Shown in pieces: positions 10,093 to 17,341 of a DNA stretch of 60,824 bases. Positions within the stretch are counted from its first letter, which is position 1; each line of letters begins with the position of its first letter. A program made the position numbers and the translations under genes. The notes below the pieces were generated by a model. The model did no database searches and was not told the origin of the DNA. It saw nothing but the letters and a program-made list of their open reading frames with translations. Source of the DNA: Furfurilactobacillus siliginis (GTDB lineage Bacteria > Bacillota > Bacilli > Lactobacillales > Lactobacillaceae); contig NZ_JQCB01000002.1 of NCBI RefSeq assembly GCF_001437435.1, positions 222,624-283,447 of the forward strand. The letters are read 5' to 3'.

Positions 10093-10115
10093 GTTTACTT
10101 CCTTCTCCACTAAGA

Positions 10116-11099
10116 CTACTGATTTTGTTGATCATCAACACGGTCATAAGCATTAATGATGCTGGCAACAACTGGGTGGCGAACAACATCATCCGCGTTA
10201 AACGTCACAAAGTCGATGTGATCAATATTTTGCAGCCGATCGCGCGCATCGATTAAACCTGAGCGGCTACCACGAGGTAAATCGATTTGAGAAATATCCC
10301 CGTTCACAATCATTTTCGAACCGAATCCGAGCCGCGTTAAGAACATCTTCATTTGTGCGCCCGTAGTGTTTTGGGCTTCATCTAAGATAACAAAGGCTGT
10401 GTCCAGTGTCCGTCCCCGCATGTACGCCAGCGGCGCAATTTCGATGACGCCACGGTCGATCAACCGCTGCGTATGTTCAGCGCCTAAAATTTGATATAAA
10501 GCATCGTAGATTGGTCGTAGATAAGGATCAACCTTTTCTTTCAGATCGCCTGGCAAAAATCCAAGGCTTTCCCCAGCTTCTACGGCAGGACGCGTCAGGA
10601 TAATCTTTTCAACGTCCCCGCGCTTTAATGACGCCACCGCCATCACGACGGCTAGAAAAGTCTTCCCCGTCCCAGCAGGCCCGATTCCAAATGTGATGTC
10701 ATTATGCGTAATTGACTGTACATATTGCCGTTGCCCGTAATTTTTAACCCGGACACTGCGACCACGATCATCTTTTAACAGTACTTGTTTGTACAAATCC
10801 TGAAAATACTCCAGTGTTCCGCGTTCAGCCATCTTCATTGCTGAAACAATATCGGTACTGTTTAGCGTGATTCCTTGTTTAACCAACTGCACCAAGTTAT
10901 CAATGATCTTGATGGTGGTTTCCACTTGTTGTTCGTCATTACCAGACACGGTCAGCAGGTCCCCAAAGGGATGAATGCTAACATGTAGTCCTTCTTCCAG
11001 CAAGCCAAGGTTACTATCGTTAGCACCTACCAGCGCTACTTCTAGATCAGAACTTGATAAACGAAATTGACGTTCAAATGCGTCTTGATTAGTTGCCAA
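10116..11099 (-). CDS. phoH: PhoH-like ATPase
   Basis: PhoH/YbeZ-type P-loop ATPase, often beside ybeY and linked to RNA metabolism; the exact substrate is uncertain. Walker A GPAGTGKT falls at residues 140-147 and Walker B in FVILDEAQN, with the family blocks TRPAVEAGESLGFLPGD and GFGSKMIVNGD. The frame can start at an ATG at 11126, but that codon has no ribosome binding site. A TTG at 11099 lies 10 bases after AAAGGAG and is preferred, giving 327 residues. It heads the phoH-ybeY-dgkA-era-recO group. Confidence 0.94.
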   Translation of the reverse strand: MATNQDAFERQFRLSSSDLEVALVGANDSNLGLLEEGLHVSIHPFGDLLTVSGNDEQQVETTIKIIDNLVQLVKQGITLNSTDIVSAMKMAERGTLEYFQDLYKQVLLKDDRGRSVRVKNYGQRQYVQSITHNDITFGIGPAGTGKTFLAVVMAVASLKRGDVEKIILTRPAVEAGESLGFLPGDLKEKVDPYLRPIYDALYQILGAEHTQRLIDRGVIEIAPLAYMRGRTLDTAFVILDEAQNTTGAQMKMFLTRLGFGSKMIVNGDISQIDLPRGSRSGLIDARDRLQNIDHIDFVTFNADDVVRHPVVASIINAYDRVDDQQNQ

Positions 11100-11154
11100 A
11101 AATTCGTCGCTCCTTTGCCATGTCATCAGTTATAACCGGCTTAATTTACCCCTT

Positions 11155-11182
11155 ATTTTAGCATAAAGCGGTGTAACCACAA
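11155..11182 (-). promoter_or_regulatory. promoter of the phoH-ybeY-dgkA-era-recO run
   Basis: Minus strand -35 TTGTGG (11177-11182), 16-base spacer, -10 TAAAAT (11155-11160) preceded by TGC, an extended -10. Confidence 0.65.
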
Positions 11183-11200
11183 AGCTGCATCCACTAATGT

Positions 11201-11376
11201 CCTTGGCAAAACAGTGTAACAACGAACTCGCTTCGCTCGTCGGCAACTGAATGGAGCCCCTTACCGTTCGAGCTTCGCACAATTCTTGTGCAGCCCTCAC
11301 TTTCGGGACGCCACCCAGTTACCATCGTTGTTACACTGTTTTGCCAAGGAGTGACGCACGCGTTGCGTGCGTCACA
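11201..11376 (+). repeat. structured intergenic repeat, family 1, copy A
   Basis: Upstream of the phoH promoter. A perfect 25-bp inverted repeat pairs 11201-11225 with 11325-11349. Inside are a small hairpin (11222-11240), the conserved CCTTACCG (11259-11266), and an apical hairpin GCACAATTCTTGTGC (11277-11291). A second hairpin follows directly, GTGACGCACGC with GCGTGCGTCAC (11350-11376). No gene is evident. The same architecture recurs at 11549-11727 and 26975-27165. Confidence 0.85.
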
Positions 11377-11402
11377 GGCCCAGTTACCACCAAAGTAAAA
11401 CT

Positions 11403-11456
11403 AAAACATCCACCATTACAGTTTACGTTAATGTAAATTGCAACGATGGACGTTTA
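11403..11456 (-). terminator. probable terminator behind yqeY
   Basis: On the minus strand a long hairpin (AAACGTCCAT with ATGGATGTTT ends) is followed by TTAGTTTT. It lies after yqeY and after family-1 copy B, so copy B would be part of the yqeY transcript. Confidence 0.6.
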
Positions 11457-11548
11457 ATTTTCTTGTGTTATTTTACCGTATAGCGAAAGCTCAATGTTGA
11501 AGTTATCGCTGTACCAAGTTTACTTGGGTAGTCACTGTACTTGTGTCG

Positions 11549-11727
11549 TTGCCCTCGCGGTACGCGTGGGCAACGCACTCCGTCAGCGTCAGGTCATTAG
11601 CGATAGAGGGCAAATGTCGTGCCGAGAGCGTTGGCTGCGCAAGAATTGCGCGAAGCTAACGCGGTAAGGCGCTACATTTGCCCGACGGCGAGTATAACGA
11701 GCTCGCTAATGACCTGACGCTGACGGA
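11549..11727 (-). repeat. structured intergenic repeat, family 1, copy B
   Basis: Minus-strand orientation. A perfect 25-bp inverted repeat joins 11703-11727 and 11579-11603. The inner 10-bp stem GGGCAAATGT/ACATTTGCCC is perfect. CCTTACCG is at 11662-11669 (minus) and the apical hairpin GCGCAATTCTTGCGC at 11637-11651. The 3' hairpin GTTGCCC/GGGCAAC lies at 11549-11575. The outer arms differ from copy C at six positions, and all six are compensated on the other arm. Confidence 0.85.
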
Positions 11728-11748
11728 CACCGCCCCAAAAGAGCCTGG

Positions 11749-12192
11749 CTAGGCTAAGAGATCCTTGACCGCTTGGTTCACTAGCTTACCGTCAGCTTTA
11801 CCTTTGACCTTAGGCATCACTGCACCCATTAGCTTACCGAAATCCCCTTTGCTGGTTGCGCCAACGGCCTCGGCAGTTTCCTTGACAACCTTGGTAACTT
11901 CTTCTGCACTCATCTGTTCAGGCATGTACCGGCTAACAACTTCGATTTCGGCCTTCGTATCTGCAATCAAATCTTCACGACCGGCATTTTCAAATTCTGA
12001 TAGGGATTCACGACGTTGCTTCAAGCCACGAGAAACAACAGCGACTTCTTCGTCAGGTGTCAAATCATGGCCGAGTTCGATCTGTTCATTCATCACAGCT
12101 GCCTTCAATGACCGCACAACGGTTAAATCCATCTTATTGCGCGCCTTCATGGCTGTCTTTAAATCTTCGTTCAATTGGGTAAGTAATGACAT
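11749..12192 (-). CDS. yqeY: GatB/YqeY domain protein
   Basis: A 147-residue protein of the YqeY family, related to the tRNA-binding tail domain of GatB; its precise role is not established. Diagnostic stretches are MKARNKMDLTVVRSLKAAV, the central EIEVVSRYMPEQMS and the C-terminal GDFGKLMGAVMPKVKGKADG. The ATG at 12192 follows GAGGATGG. It lies downstream of rpsU, the usual order, separated by the rpsU terminator. Length is normal. Confidence 0.95.
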   Translation of the reverse strand: MSLLTQLNEDLKTAMKARNKMDLTVVRSLKAAVMNEQIELGHDLTPDEEVAVVSRGLKQRRESLSEFENAGREDLIADTKAEIEVVSRYMPEQMSAEEVTKVVKETAEAVGATSKGDFGKLMGAVMPKVKGKADGKLVNQAVKDLLA

Positions 12193-12286
12193 AGTAAATC
12201 CATCCTCTCTTGAATACGTAATGGTTTTAGTATACCGCTAAATTCTCATTCATGGCGACCTGCAACTTTTGTTTGATCACAGAAAA

Positions 12287-12317
12287 AGGCCACCATCAGG
12301 AAACCTGATGGTGGCCT
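12287..12317 (-). terminator. intrinsic terminator of rpsU
   Basis: Perfect stem AGGCCACCATCAGG with CCTGATGGTGGCCT around a 3-base loop. On the minus strand it runs into TTTTTCTG. Confidence 0.92.
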
Positions 12318-12353
12318 AAAAACGAAGTTAAGTTTTATCGAAAGAGACTCACT

Positions 12354-12542
12354 TTAGAAGCGGCTCTTCTTGTTCTTACGCTTCCGCGCAGCTTCTGACT
12401 TAAGCTTACGTTTTACGCTTGGCTTTTCATAGAATTCCCGTTTACGGTATTCTTGAAGGGTTCCGTTCTTTGAAACGGTCCGTTTGAAACGCCGGAGAGC
12501 ATCATCTAAGGATTCGTTTTTGCGAACAACTGTCTTTGCCAT
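12354..12542 (-). CDS. rpsU: 30S ribosomal protein S21
   Basis: Small basic ribosomal protein of 62 residues. It matches S21 over its whole length: [19 protein letters not shown], then [20 protein letters not shown] and a Lys/Arg-rich tail. The ATG at 12542 has the ribosome binding site GGGAGGGG. A strong promoter lies 70 bases upstream and a strong terminator immediately downstream, so it can be made as its own transcript ahead of yqeY. Confidence 0.98.
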   Translation of the reverse strand: MAKTVVRKNESLDDALRRFKRTVSKNGTLQEYRKREFYEKPSVKRKLKSEAARKRKNKKSRF

Positions 12543-12610
12543 TTGAAATCCCCTCCCTTCGAGCGTTTAGTAACGGTTCTGTACGATTCGCACCTAACTG
12601 TCCTTAAAGA

Positions 12611-12639
12611 ATTATACAGAAATAACTAACCGTCGTCAA
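12611..12639 (-). promoter_or_regulatory. promoter of rpsU
   Basis: Minus strand -35 TTGACG (12634-12639), 17-base spacer, -10 TATAAT (12611-12616). Confidence 0.88.
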
Positions 12640-12672
12640 TTACTCATCCAAAAAAATTCAAAAAGTTGTTCA

Positions 12673-13602
12673 TTAGTCTTTTAGAAATGCATCAAACGCG
12701 TTTTCTGCCGCAATATCAGCAGTTAAATGATCATTAAACTTGCCAGCGTGTAGTTCGGCAACTTCATATCCATACGGACTCCGTTTGTCCTTTGGATTAT
12801 TTTCCGGATCAACGGCCACGTACGGTGTTTCCATGATTTTTGGAACAGTTGCAAAACGCTCGTCGTGTGCAATGGCATTGAGTCGATCAAAACCAATCGT
12901 GCCATAGCCAAGGTTCGCGTGCCGATCTTTATGTGCGCCTTGTTCGTTCTTAGAATCATTCAGATGGATCACTTTAATTCGGTCCAAGCCAACAACGTCA
13001 TCAAAATGTTGCATCACACCATCAAAATCATCACGAATCGCATAACCTGCATCGCTTGTATGACAGGTATCAAAACAGACAGACAATTTATCATTTAACG
13101 TAACACCATCAATAATAGTTGCTAACTGTTCAAAGGTCGTGCCAACCTCAGTCCCTTTGCCAGCCATGGTTTCCACGGCAATCTGGGCATGCTGTTCAGG
13201 CGTTAAAATTTCATTTAGCCCTTTGATAATTGATGCTAATGCCGCATCTGCGCCAGCTCCAACATGAGCGCCTGGATGCAGCACAATTTGTTCTGCGCCT
13301 AATGCATCTGCACGGCGAACTTCCTCACGTAGAAATTCAACAGCAAAGGCATAGTTTTCAGGCTTGTAAGTGTTCCCCAGGTTCACAATATATGGTGCAT
13401 GAACCACAATGTGATCAAGGCTGTGTGCCTTCATAAATGCATGACCAGCATCAATATTGAGTTCGTCGATTGCTTTACGACGCGTGTTTTGTGGGGCACC
13501 GGTATAAATCATAAATGTTTCAGAATTATAACTAGCCGCTTCCTCAGCGGATCCGAGTAACATTTTCTTACCACTCATACTTACGTGTGATCCAATCAAC
13601 AT
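12673..13602 (-). CDS. nfo: endonuclease IV (AP endonuclease)
   Basis: Zinc-dependent apurinic/apyrimidinic endonuclease of base-excision repair. The 309-residue protein has the family metal-ligand motifs: [15 protein letters not shown] at the start, [23 protein letters not shown], and [20 protein letters not shown]. The ATG at 13602 has AGGAGG 7 bases upstream, only 11 bases after the YitT-family gene, so the two share a transcript. Length is close to the family norm. Confidence 0.97.
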   Translation of the reverse strand: MLIGSHVSMSGKKMLLGSAEEAASYNSETFMIYTGAPQNTRRKAIDELNIDAGHAFMKAHSLDHIVVHAPYIVNLGNTYKPENYAFAVEFLREEVRRADALGAEQIVLHPGAHVGAGADAALASIIKGLNEILTPEQHAQIAVETMAGKGTEVGTTFEQLATIIDGVTLNDKLSVCFDTCHTSDAGYAIRDDFDGVMQHFDDVVGLDRIKVIHLNDSKNEQGAHKDRHANLGYGTIGFDRLNAIAHDERFATVPKIMETPYVAVDPENNPKDKRSPYGYEVAELHAGKFNDHLTADIAAENAFDAFLKD

Positions 13603-13613
13603 GCTTTATCCTC

Positions 13614-14489
13614 CTATAAGCGTGGCTCGTAAAAGTTTCCGAGAATTCTAACGATATTACTCAATGAAACAAATGAGTTAGGGTCCGATTCATTGATGGC
13701 CTCCTGTAGCTCACCCACTTCATATCCTGAAATGACGGTAAATAAGATAGCCTTTTTATTGTGTTTATAAGCACCTTCTGCGCCATGCACAATGGTAATC
13801 CCACGGCGAATGTGATGCTGCACAGAATCAATGACTGTTTTCGGACGGTCCGTAATAATCATCACCTGCATCCGTTGCTGACGCGTGTAGACCATGTCCA
13901 TCACCCGGGCGTTCACAAAGATCCCAATCGCAGAATAAAATGCGTATGGCCAACCAAAGACGAATCCAGCCGCGATGATAATAAAAGCATTGAACATCAT
14001 GTTAATTTGCCCAATCTTACGACCTGTTGCCCGACGAATAACGATACCCAAAATATCTAATCCACCGGTCGAAATGCCGTAGCGCAACGCAAGCCCAGTT
14101 CCAAAACCATTAACAGCCCCACCAAAAATTGCACAGATGATGGGATCAGTCGTTAGCGTTACTGGGTGCAGCACCCGAATCATGATTGTCGATAAACCGA
14201 CAGCCACAACCGTAAAGAATGTGAAGCGATGACTGATTTTTACCCAGGCTAAGATAAATAAGGGAATATTTAATAGAAATAATAATTCGCCAATACCTAA
14301 ATCAAAGCCAAAGTAACGGTTCGATAATGTATGTACCAACTGCGCCGCCCCGGTAATCCCAGACGAATAGATATGTCCGGGATTCCAGAAGAAGTTCAAG
14401 GCGATGGACACACAAATCGAATAGATAAATGCTGTCCCAACGCGTCCAGTATACTGATGTTTTTCAATTAATTGCTGAAGATCATTCAT
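13614..14489 (-). CDS. YitT family membrane protein
   Basis: Integral membrane protein of 291 residues, with about five hydrophobic segments in the first 200 residues (for example TAFIYSICVSIALNFFW and MFNAFIIIAAGFVFGW) and a C-terminal soluble DUF2179-like domain (MIITDRPKTVIDSV and the glycine-containing VISGYEVGELQEAI). Family-typical elements are WNPGHIYSSGITGAAQL and RYGISTGGLDIL. The transported substrate or function is unknown. The ATG at 14489 follows AAAGGA. It is first in an operon with nfo and divergent from the gene at 14653. Confidence 0.92.
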   Translation of the reverse strand: MNDLQQLIEKHQYTGRVGTAFIYSICVSIALNFFWNPGHIYSSGITGAAQLVHTLSNRYFGFDLGIGELLFLLNIPLFILAWVKISHRFTFFTVVAVGLSTIMIRVLHPVTLTTDPIICAIFGGAVNGFGTGLALRYGISTGGLDILGIVIRRATGRKIGQINMMFNAFIIIAAGFVFGWPYAFYSAIGIFVNARVMDMVYTRQQRMQVMIITDRPKTVIDSVQHHIRRGITIVHGAEGAYKHNKKAILFTVISGYEVGELQEAINESDPNSFVSLSNIVRILGNFYEPRL

Positions 14490-14542
14490 GTATGATAAGT
14501 CCTTTTAGTCATTCGTGGTTAACATAACTTTGTTCTCCATTG

Positions 14543-14548
14543 ATTATA
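14543..14548 (-). promoter_or_regulatory. extended -10 of the YitT-nfo promoter
   Basis: On the minus strand TATAAT preceded by TGT, an extended -10 without an obvious -35, about 55 bases before the start codon. Confidence 0.55.
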
Positions 14549-14618
14549 ACAAAGTCTTTTACCAACAGACTGTCATGACGCTGTTTTTCTCATTGGTGGC
14601 GCTTGCATTTTTCAAACA

Positions 14619-14627
14619 TGCTATACT
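14619..14627 (+). promoter_or_regulatory. extended -10 of the 14653 gene
   Basis: Plus strand TGCTATACT, an extended -10, 25 bases before the ATG at 14653. The -35 region is weak. Confidence 0.55.
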
Positions 14628-14652
14628 AAAACAATTGAAGGCGGAGGTTGTC

Positions 14653-15261
14653 ATGAATTTTCAAGCAAATGAATTTTATAAAGAACCCTGGTTTGGAATC
14701 GTACTTACCCTAATTTTCTTTCCGGCTGGTATTTTCGTTTTGTACCATTTTGGACCTTGGCAAAAGAAAACGAAACTAATTTTAGCCACTTGTTTATCGA
14801 TCGCCTGTATCGCAGTTTGGGGCATCGCCGGCTCAATGCCGCAATCGAGCAACCCAGGTGTTGGCAAAACGTGGCTCACAACAGACAACCCTAAAGCAAT
14901 CAAACCGGTTACGGCTGACAATAAAATGCAGCTAACCGTGACCCATGATGGTCAAGTTCAATTGCACGGCAGCACGAATTTACCAACTGGCATGAAGTTG
15001 AATGCCACTGTCAGTCAAGATGAAACTGTTGTCGGTGATGACTTGACCGTGAACAATGGCCATTTTAAGTCACATGCGCTTAAAGTTTCCGGCAAGCCAT
15101 TGAAACCAGGTACTTACTCAGTTCACCTGACGCAAGCCGCTTGGTCTAAACAGCCTGCCGCCGTTACTAAACGACTCGGTGAAGCCGGCCAACATTTGCG
15201 CGGTAAAGAAGTCACTAAACATCACATCGACGTTCGCCGCGATGTCACATATACCCCCTAA
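14653..15261 (+). CDS. small membrane-anchored protein of unknown function
   Basis: A 202-residue protein that I do not recognise. Two hydrophobic helices lie near the N-terminus (PWFGIVLTLIFFPAGIFVLY and LILATCLSIACIAVWGIAG), followed by about 140 polar residues with a beta-rich look (MQLTVTHDGQVQLHGSTNLP), probably outside the membrane. The frame can be extended to 14515, but the ATG at 14653 has GGCGGAGG 6 bases upstream and an extended -10 just before, so it is the real start. It is one of only two plus-strand genes in the window, and it ends at a bidirectional terminator shared with the convergent gene. Confidence 0.85.
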   Translation: MNFQANEFYKEPWFGIVLTLIFFPAGIFVLYHFGPWQKKTKLILATCLSIACIAVWGIAGSMPQSSNPGVGKTWLTTDNPKAIKPVTADNKMQLTVTHDGQVQLHGSTNLPTGMKLNATVSQDETVVGDDLTVNNGHFKSHALKVSGKPLKPGTYSVHLTQAAWSKQPAAVTKRLGEAGQHLRGKEVTKHHIDVRRDVTYTP

Positions 15262-15289
15262 ATCTAGCTCGCAATTTTAAAGTGCGCAA

Positions 15290-15341
15290 ACCAAAAGCAG
15301 TGTCCAGGACAAGTCATCTTGTCCTGGACACTGCTTTTGGT
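15290..15341. terminator. bidirectional terminator between convergent genes
   Basis: Perfect 24-bp stem (15290-15313 with 15318-15341) around a TCAT loop, in the 85-base space between convergent genes. The apical part GACAAGTCATCTTGTC also occurs in the terminator at 17214. Confidence 0.9.
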
Positions 15342-15346
15342 CTAGC

Positions 15347-16024
15347 TTATTTTTGTGCAGAAATCTGTTTGCCTAACGTTGATTCAGGAAAATCATCAAC
15401 CAGCTGTTGCAATACTGCTTTCCCAACGCTTGCACCAAACATATCAGCACCTGGTTCAGCCATAATCCCTGCTGCCAAGTTGGAAGCAATCAAAGTATCA
15501 AAGCCCATCGTGTCGACAAAGTTCGCGACTGTGGCCACGGCTGCAGAATCATCCCCTGCTACTAATAACGCTTTACGTTTGGCATCACCTGCAGGTCGCG
15601 CATCCTCCTGCAAATTATGATAACCCATATGATTAAAGGTCTTAACGACGGTCGCACCTTTAAAATACGCTTGCACCTGTTCACTGGAGGAAGTTGTTGA
15701 ATCCAGCACTTCTTCACGAATACCATCTGTTTCCCACCAATAGTTCATGGCATCAATGACAAGTTTACCGTCCAACAATGTTGCTAGATTGTTTTTAAAT
15801 CGACTCAGTGGCATGGCTAGCAACACAATATCACTATTTTGGACAACCACCTCATTGGTTGCAGCAATGGCACCGGGAACCAATGTATCGATGGTCATGG
15901 CAATTTTAGCGATCTCACCAGAACCTGAGATGCGGACTTCATAACCGGCTTTCAAGGCAAGCTCTGCCAACACAATTCCAACTTTGCCGGCACCTAAGAT
16001 ACCAACCCGTTTAATGTCTGTCAT
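15347..16024 (-). CDS. NADP-binding oxidoreductase (F420-dependent NADP reductase-like)
   Basis: A 225-residue Rossmann-fold protein. The dinucleotide-binding start RVGILGAGKVGIVLAELALK and VLLAMPLSRF, followed by LVIDAMNYWWETDG and VVKTFNHMGYHNL, match the NADP oxidoreductase coenzyme-F420-dependent family. Lactobacilli are not known to make F420, so the partner is probably NADP(H) and another acceptor; the substrate is unknown. Its ATG overlaps the stop of the LLM-type flavin oxidoreductase as TAATG, so the two are co-translated and probably act in the same redox step. Confidence 0.88.
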   Translation of the reverse strand: MTDIKRVGILGAGKVGIVLAELALKAGYEVRISGSGEIAKIAMTIDTLVPGAIAATNEVVVQNSDIVLLAMPLSRFKNNLATLLDGKLVIDAMNYWWETDGIREEVLDSTTSSSEQVQAYFKGATVVKTFNHMGYHNLQEDARPAGDAKRKALLVAGDDSAAVATVANFVDTMGFDTLIASNLAAGIMAEPGADMFGASVGKAVLQQLVDDFPESTLGKQISAQK

Positions 16025-17073
16025 TATGCTTGCTCCTCCGCCAAAATTTCTTTGACACGTGGAATAACCTTTGATCCATAAAGTTCGATCATGCGTTCAC
16101 GTTGCGCAGCTGTTTGGTTACCAGCCCCGTAAACAAGGTCAAACCGGCCGAGATCCAGCACTTTAATTGTCCGTGCAATCCGTTTAGCAACAGTTTCAGG
16201 GTCTCCAACATAAAATGAGCCTGTTTTAGTTTCGCCATCAAACTGTTCGCGACTCATTGGTGCCCAGCCACGTGTCTGTCCAATACGATCAAAGTTGGCT
16301 TTGATATTCTTAAAAGCAACCTCAATCGCTTCGTTTTCATCATCAGCAATAAATCCATGTGAATGCACTGTAATTGGTAGTACCGGGTTATTATACTTTT
16401 CAGCTGCTTGCTTATATAGTTTAATGTATGGCGCAAAGCGGTCCGCTTGACCACCGATAATCGCCAAAACAACCTTGTACCCATAACGAGCTGTCCGGAT
16501 AATTGATTCAGGTGAGCCACCGATACCAATATACGTATCCAATAAACCATGTTCCGTCTTCGGAAAGACATCTGCATCCTTTAATGACGCACGGAAGTTG
16601 CCTGACCAGGTAACTGGCTTTTCTTGTCGAAGCTGTTCATAAAGATCTAGTTTTTCTTCAAATAAATCGTCATAGTTTTTCAAGTCATAGCCAAACAAAG
16701 GAAATGATTCTGTAAATGAGCCACGGCCTAGCATTACCTGTGCACGCCCATTTGATAAGGCATCAAGTGTCGCAAAGCGTTCATAAACCCGCACTGGGTC
16801 ATCAGAACTTAATACCGTAACAGCTGTCGCCAACTTAATTTTATCTGTTGCCGTGGCAATTGCAGCCAACACAGTTTCTGGACTAGAGACACTATAATCA
16901 GGACGATGATGTTCACCAATCCCAATTACATCGATGCCTAGTTTATCCGCTAAAATACCTTCTTTTACAATTTGTCGAATTGATGCAGCACCAGAAAGTG
17001 TCCCACCATTGTCATCACCTAAAATGTCACCAAATGTCTCTAAACCAAATTGCAAGTCATCTACGTTTGTCAT
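16024..17073 (-). CDS. LLM class flavin-dependent oxidoreductase
   Basis: Luciferase-like TIM-barrel flavoprotein of 349 residues. Typical elements are LGIDVIGIGEHHRPDYSVSS, TDKIKLATAVTVLSSDDPVR, RAQVMLGRGSFTESFPLFGY and TYIGIGGSPESIIRTARYGY. These enzymes use reduced FMN; the substrate is not predictable. The frame starts at a GTG inside the ribosome binding site, but the ATG at 17073 has GGAGG 7 bases before it and is preferred. The promoter carries a 17-bp palindrome next to its -10, suggesting a repressor. It is coupled to the NADP-binding gene downstream. Confidence 0.92.
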   Translation of the reverse strand: MTNVDDLQFGLETFGDILGDDNGGTLSGAASIRQIVKEGILADKLGIDVIGIGEHHRPDYSVSSPETVLAAIATATDKIKLATAVTVLSSDDPVRVYERFATLDALSNGRAQVMLGRGSFTESFPLFGYDLKNYDDLFEEKLDLYEQLRQEKPVTWSGNFRASLKDADVFPKTEHGLLDTYIGIGGSPESIIRTARYGYKVVLAIIGGQADRFAPYIKLYKQAAEKYNNPVLPITVHSHGFIADDENEAIEVAFKNIKANFDRIGQTRGWAPMSREQFDGETKTGSFYVGDPETVAKRIARTIKVLDLGRFDLVYGAGNQTAAQRERMIELYGSKVIPRVKEILAEEQA

Positions 17074-17089
17074 GGGCTTTCCTCCGTCC

Positions 17090-17106
17090 ACTTACTTTTA
17101 GTAAGT
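17090..17106. promoter_or_regulatory. palindromic operator in front of the LLM oxidoreductase operon
   Basis: ACTTACTTTTAGTAAGT, a perfect palindrome with 7-bp arms and a 3-base centre. It sits immediately downstream of the -10 hexamer. The TTACT-n-AGTAA pattern resembles operators of HxlR/YodB-type redox repressors; that assignment is inference. Confidence 0.65.
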
Positions 17107-17135
17107 ATTTAATGATAAGGTACCCCACTTGTCAA
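17107..17135 (-). promoter_or_regulatory. promoter of the LLM oxidoreductase operon
   Basis: Minus strand -35 TTGACA (17130-17135), 17-base spacer, -10 TTAAAT (17107-17112), next to the palindrome at 17090-17106. Confidence 0.75.
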
Positions 17136-17213
17136 TATTAGGCAAGTATTTGTGTTGACTTTTCTGCGAGCAGCACAGAACCTGTGACCGTCAAAGCAAA
17201 ATCCGCACTAATC

Positions 17214-17256
17214 AAAAAAGCGTTTGGGACAAGTCATCTTGTCTCAAACGCTTTTT
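17214..17256 (-). terminator. terminator behind the FMN reductase pair
   Basis: Stem AAAGCGTTTG(G/A)GACAAG closed around TCAT, with TTTTTTG after it on the minus strand. A second imperfect hairpin (17283-17332) lies between it and the stop codon. It separates the FMN reductase operon from the LLM operon promoter. Confidence 0.88.
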
Positions 17257-17341
17257 CGATTTACGCGCTTAAATAGTGAAAGCGTGTGTCAAAAGCCAGG
17301 TTGCTGTACAAGGCTTTTGTCCCACACTGTCTTAATTCACT

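Noticed and set aside
11201-11376. Insertion sequence or MITE with terminal inverted repeats
   Set aside because: No transposase is present and no target duplication is evident at the ends; nested hairpins with compensating changes point to a structured element, though a non-autonomous mobile origin is not excluded.
14515-14652. Longer start at 14515 for the plus-strand membrane protein
   Set aside because: The upstream part overlaps the promoter region of both divergent genes; GGCGGAGG and an extended -10 directly precede the ATG at 14653.
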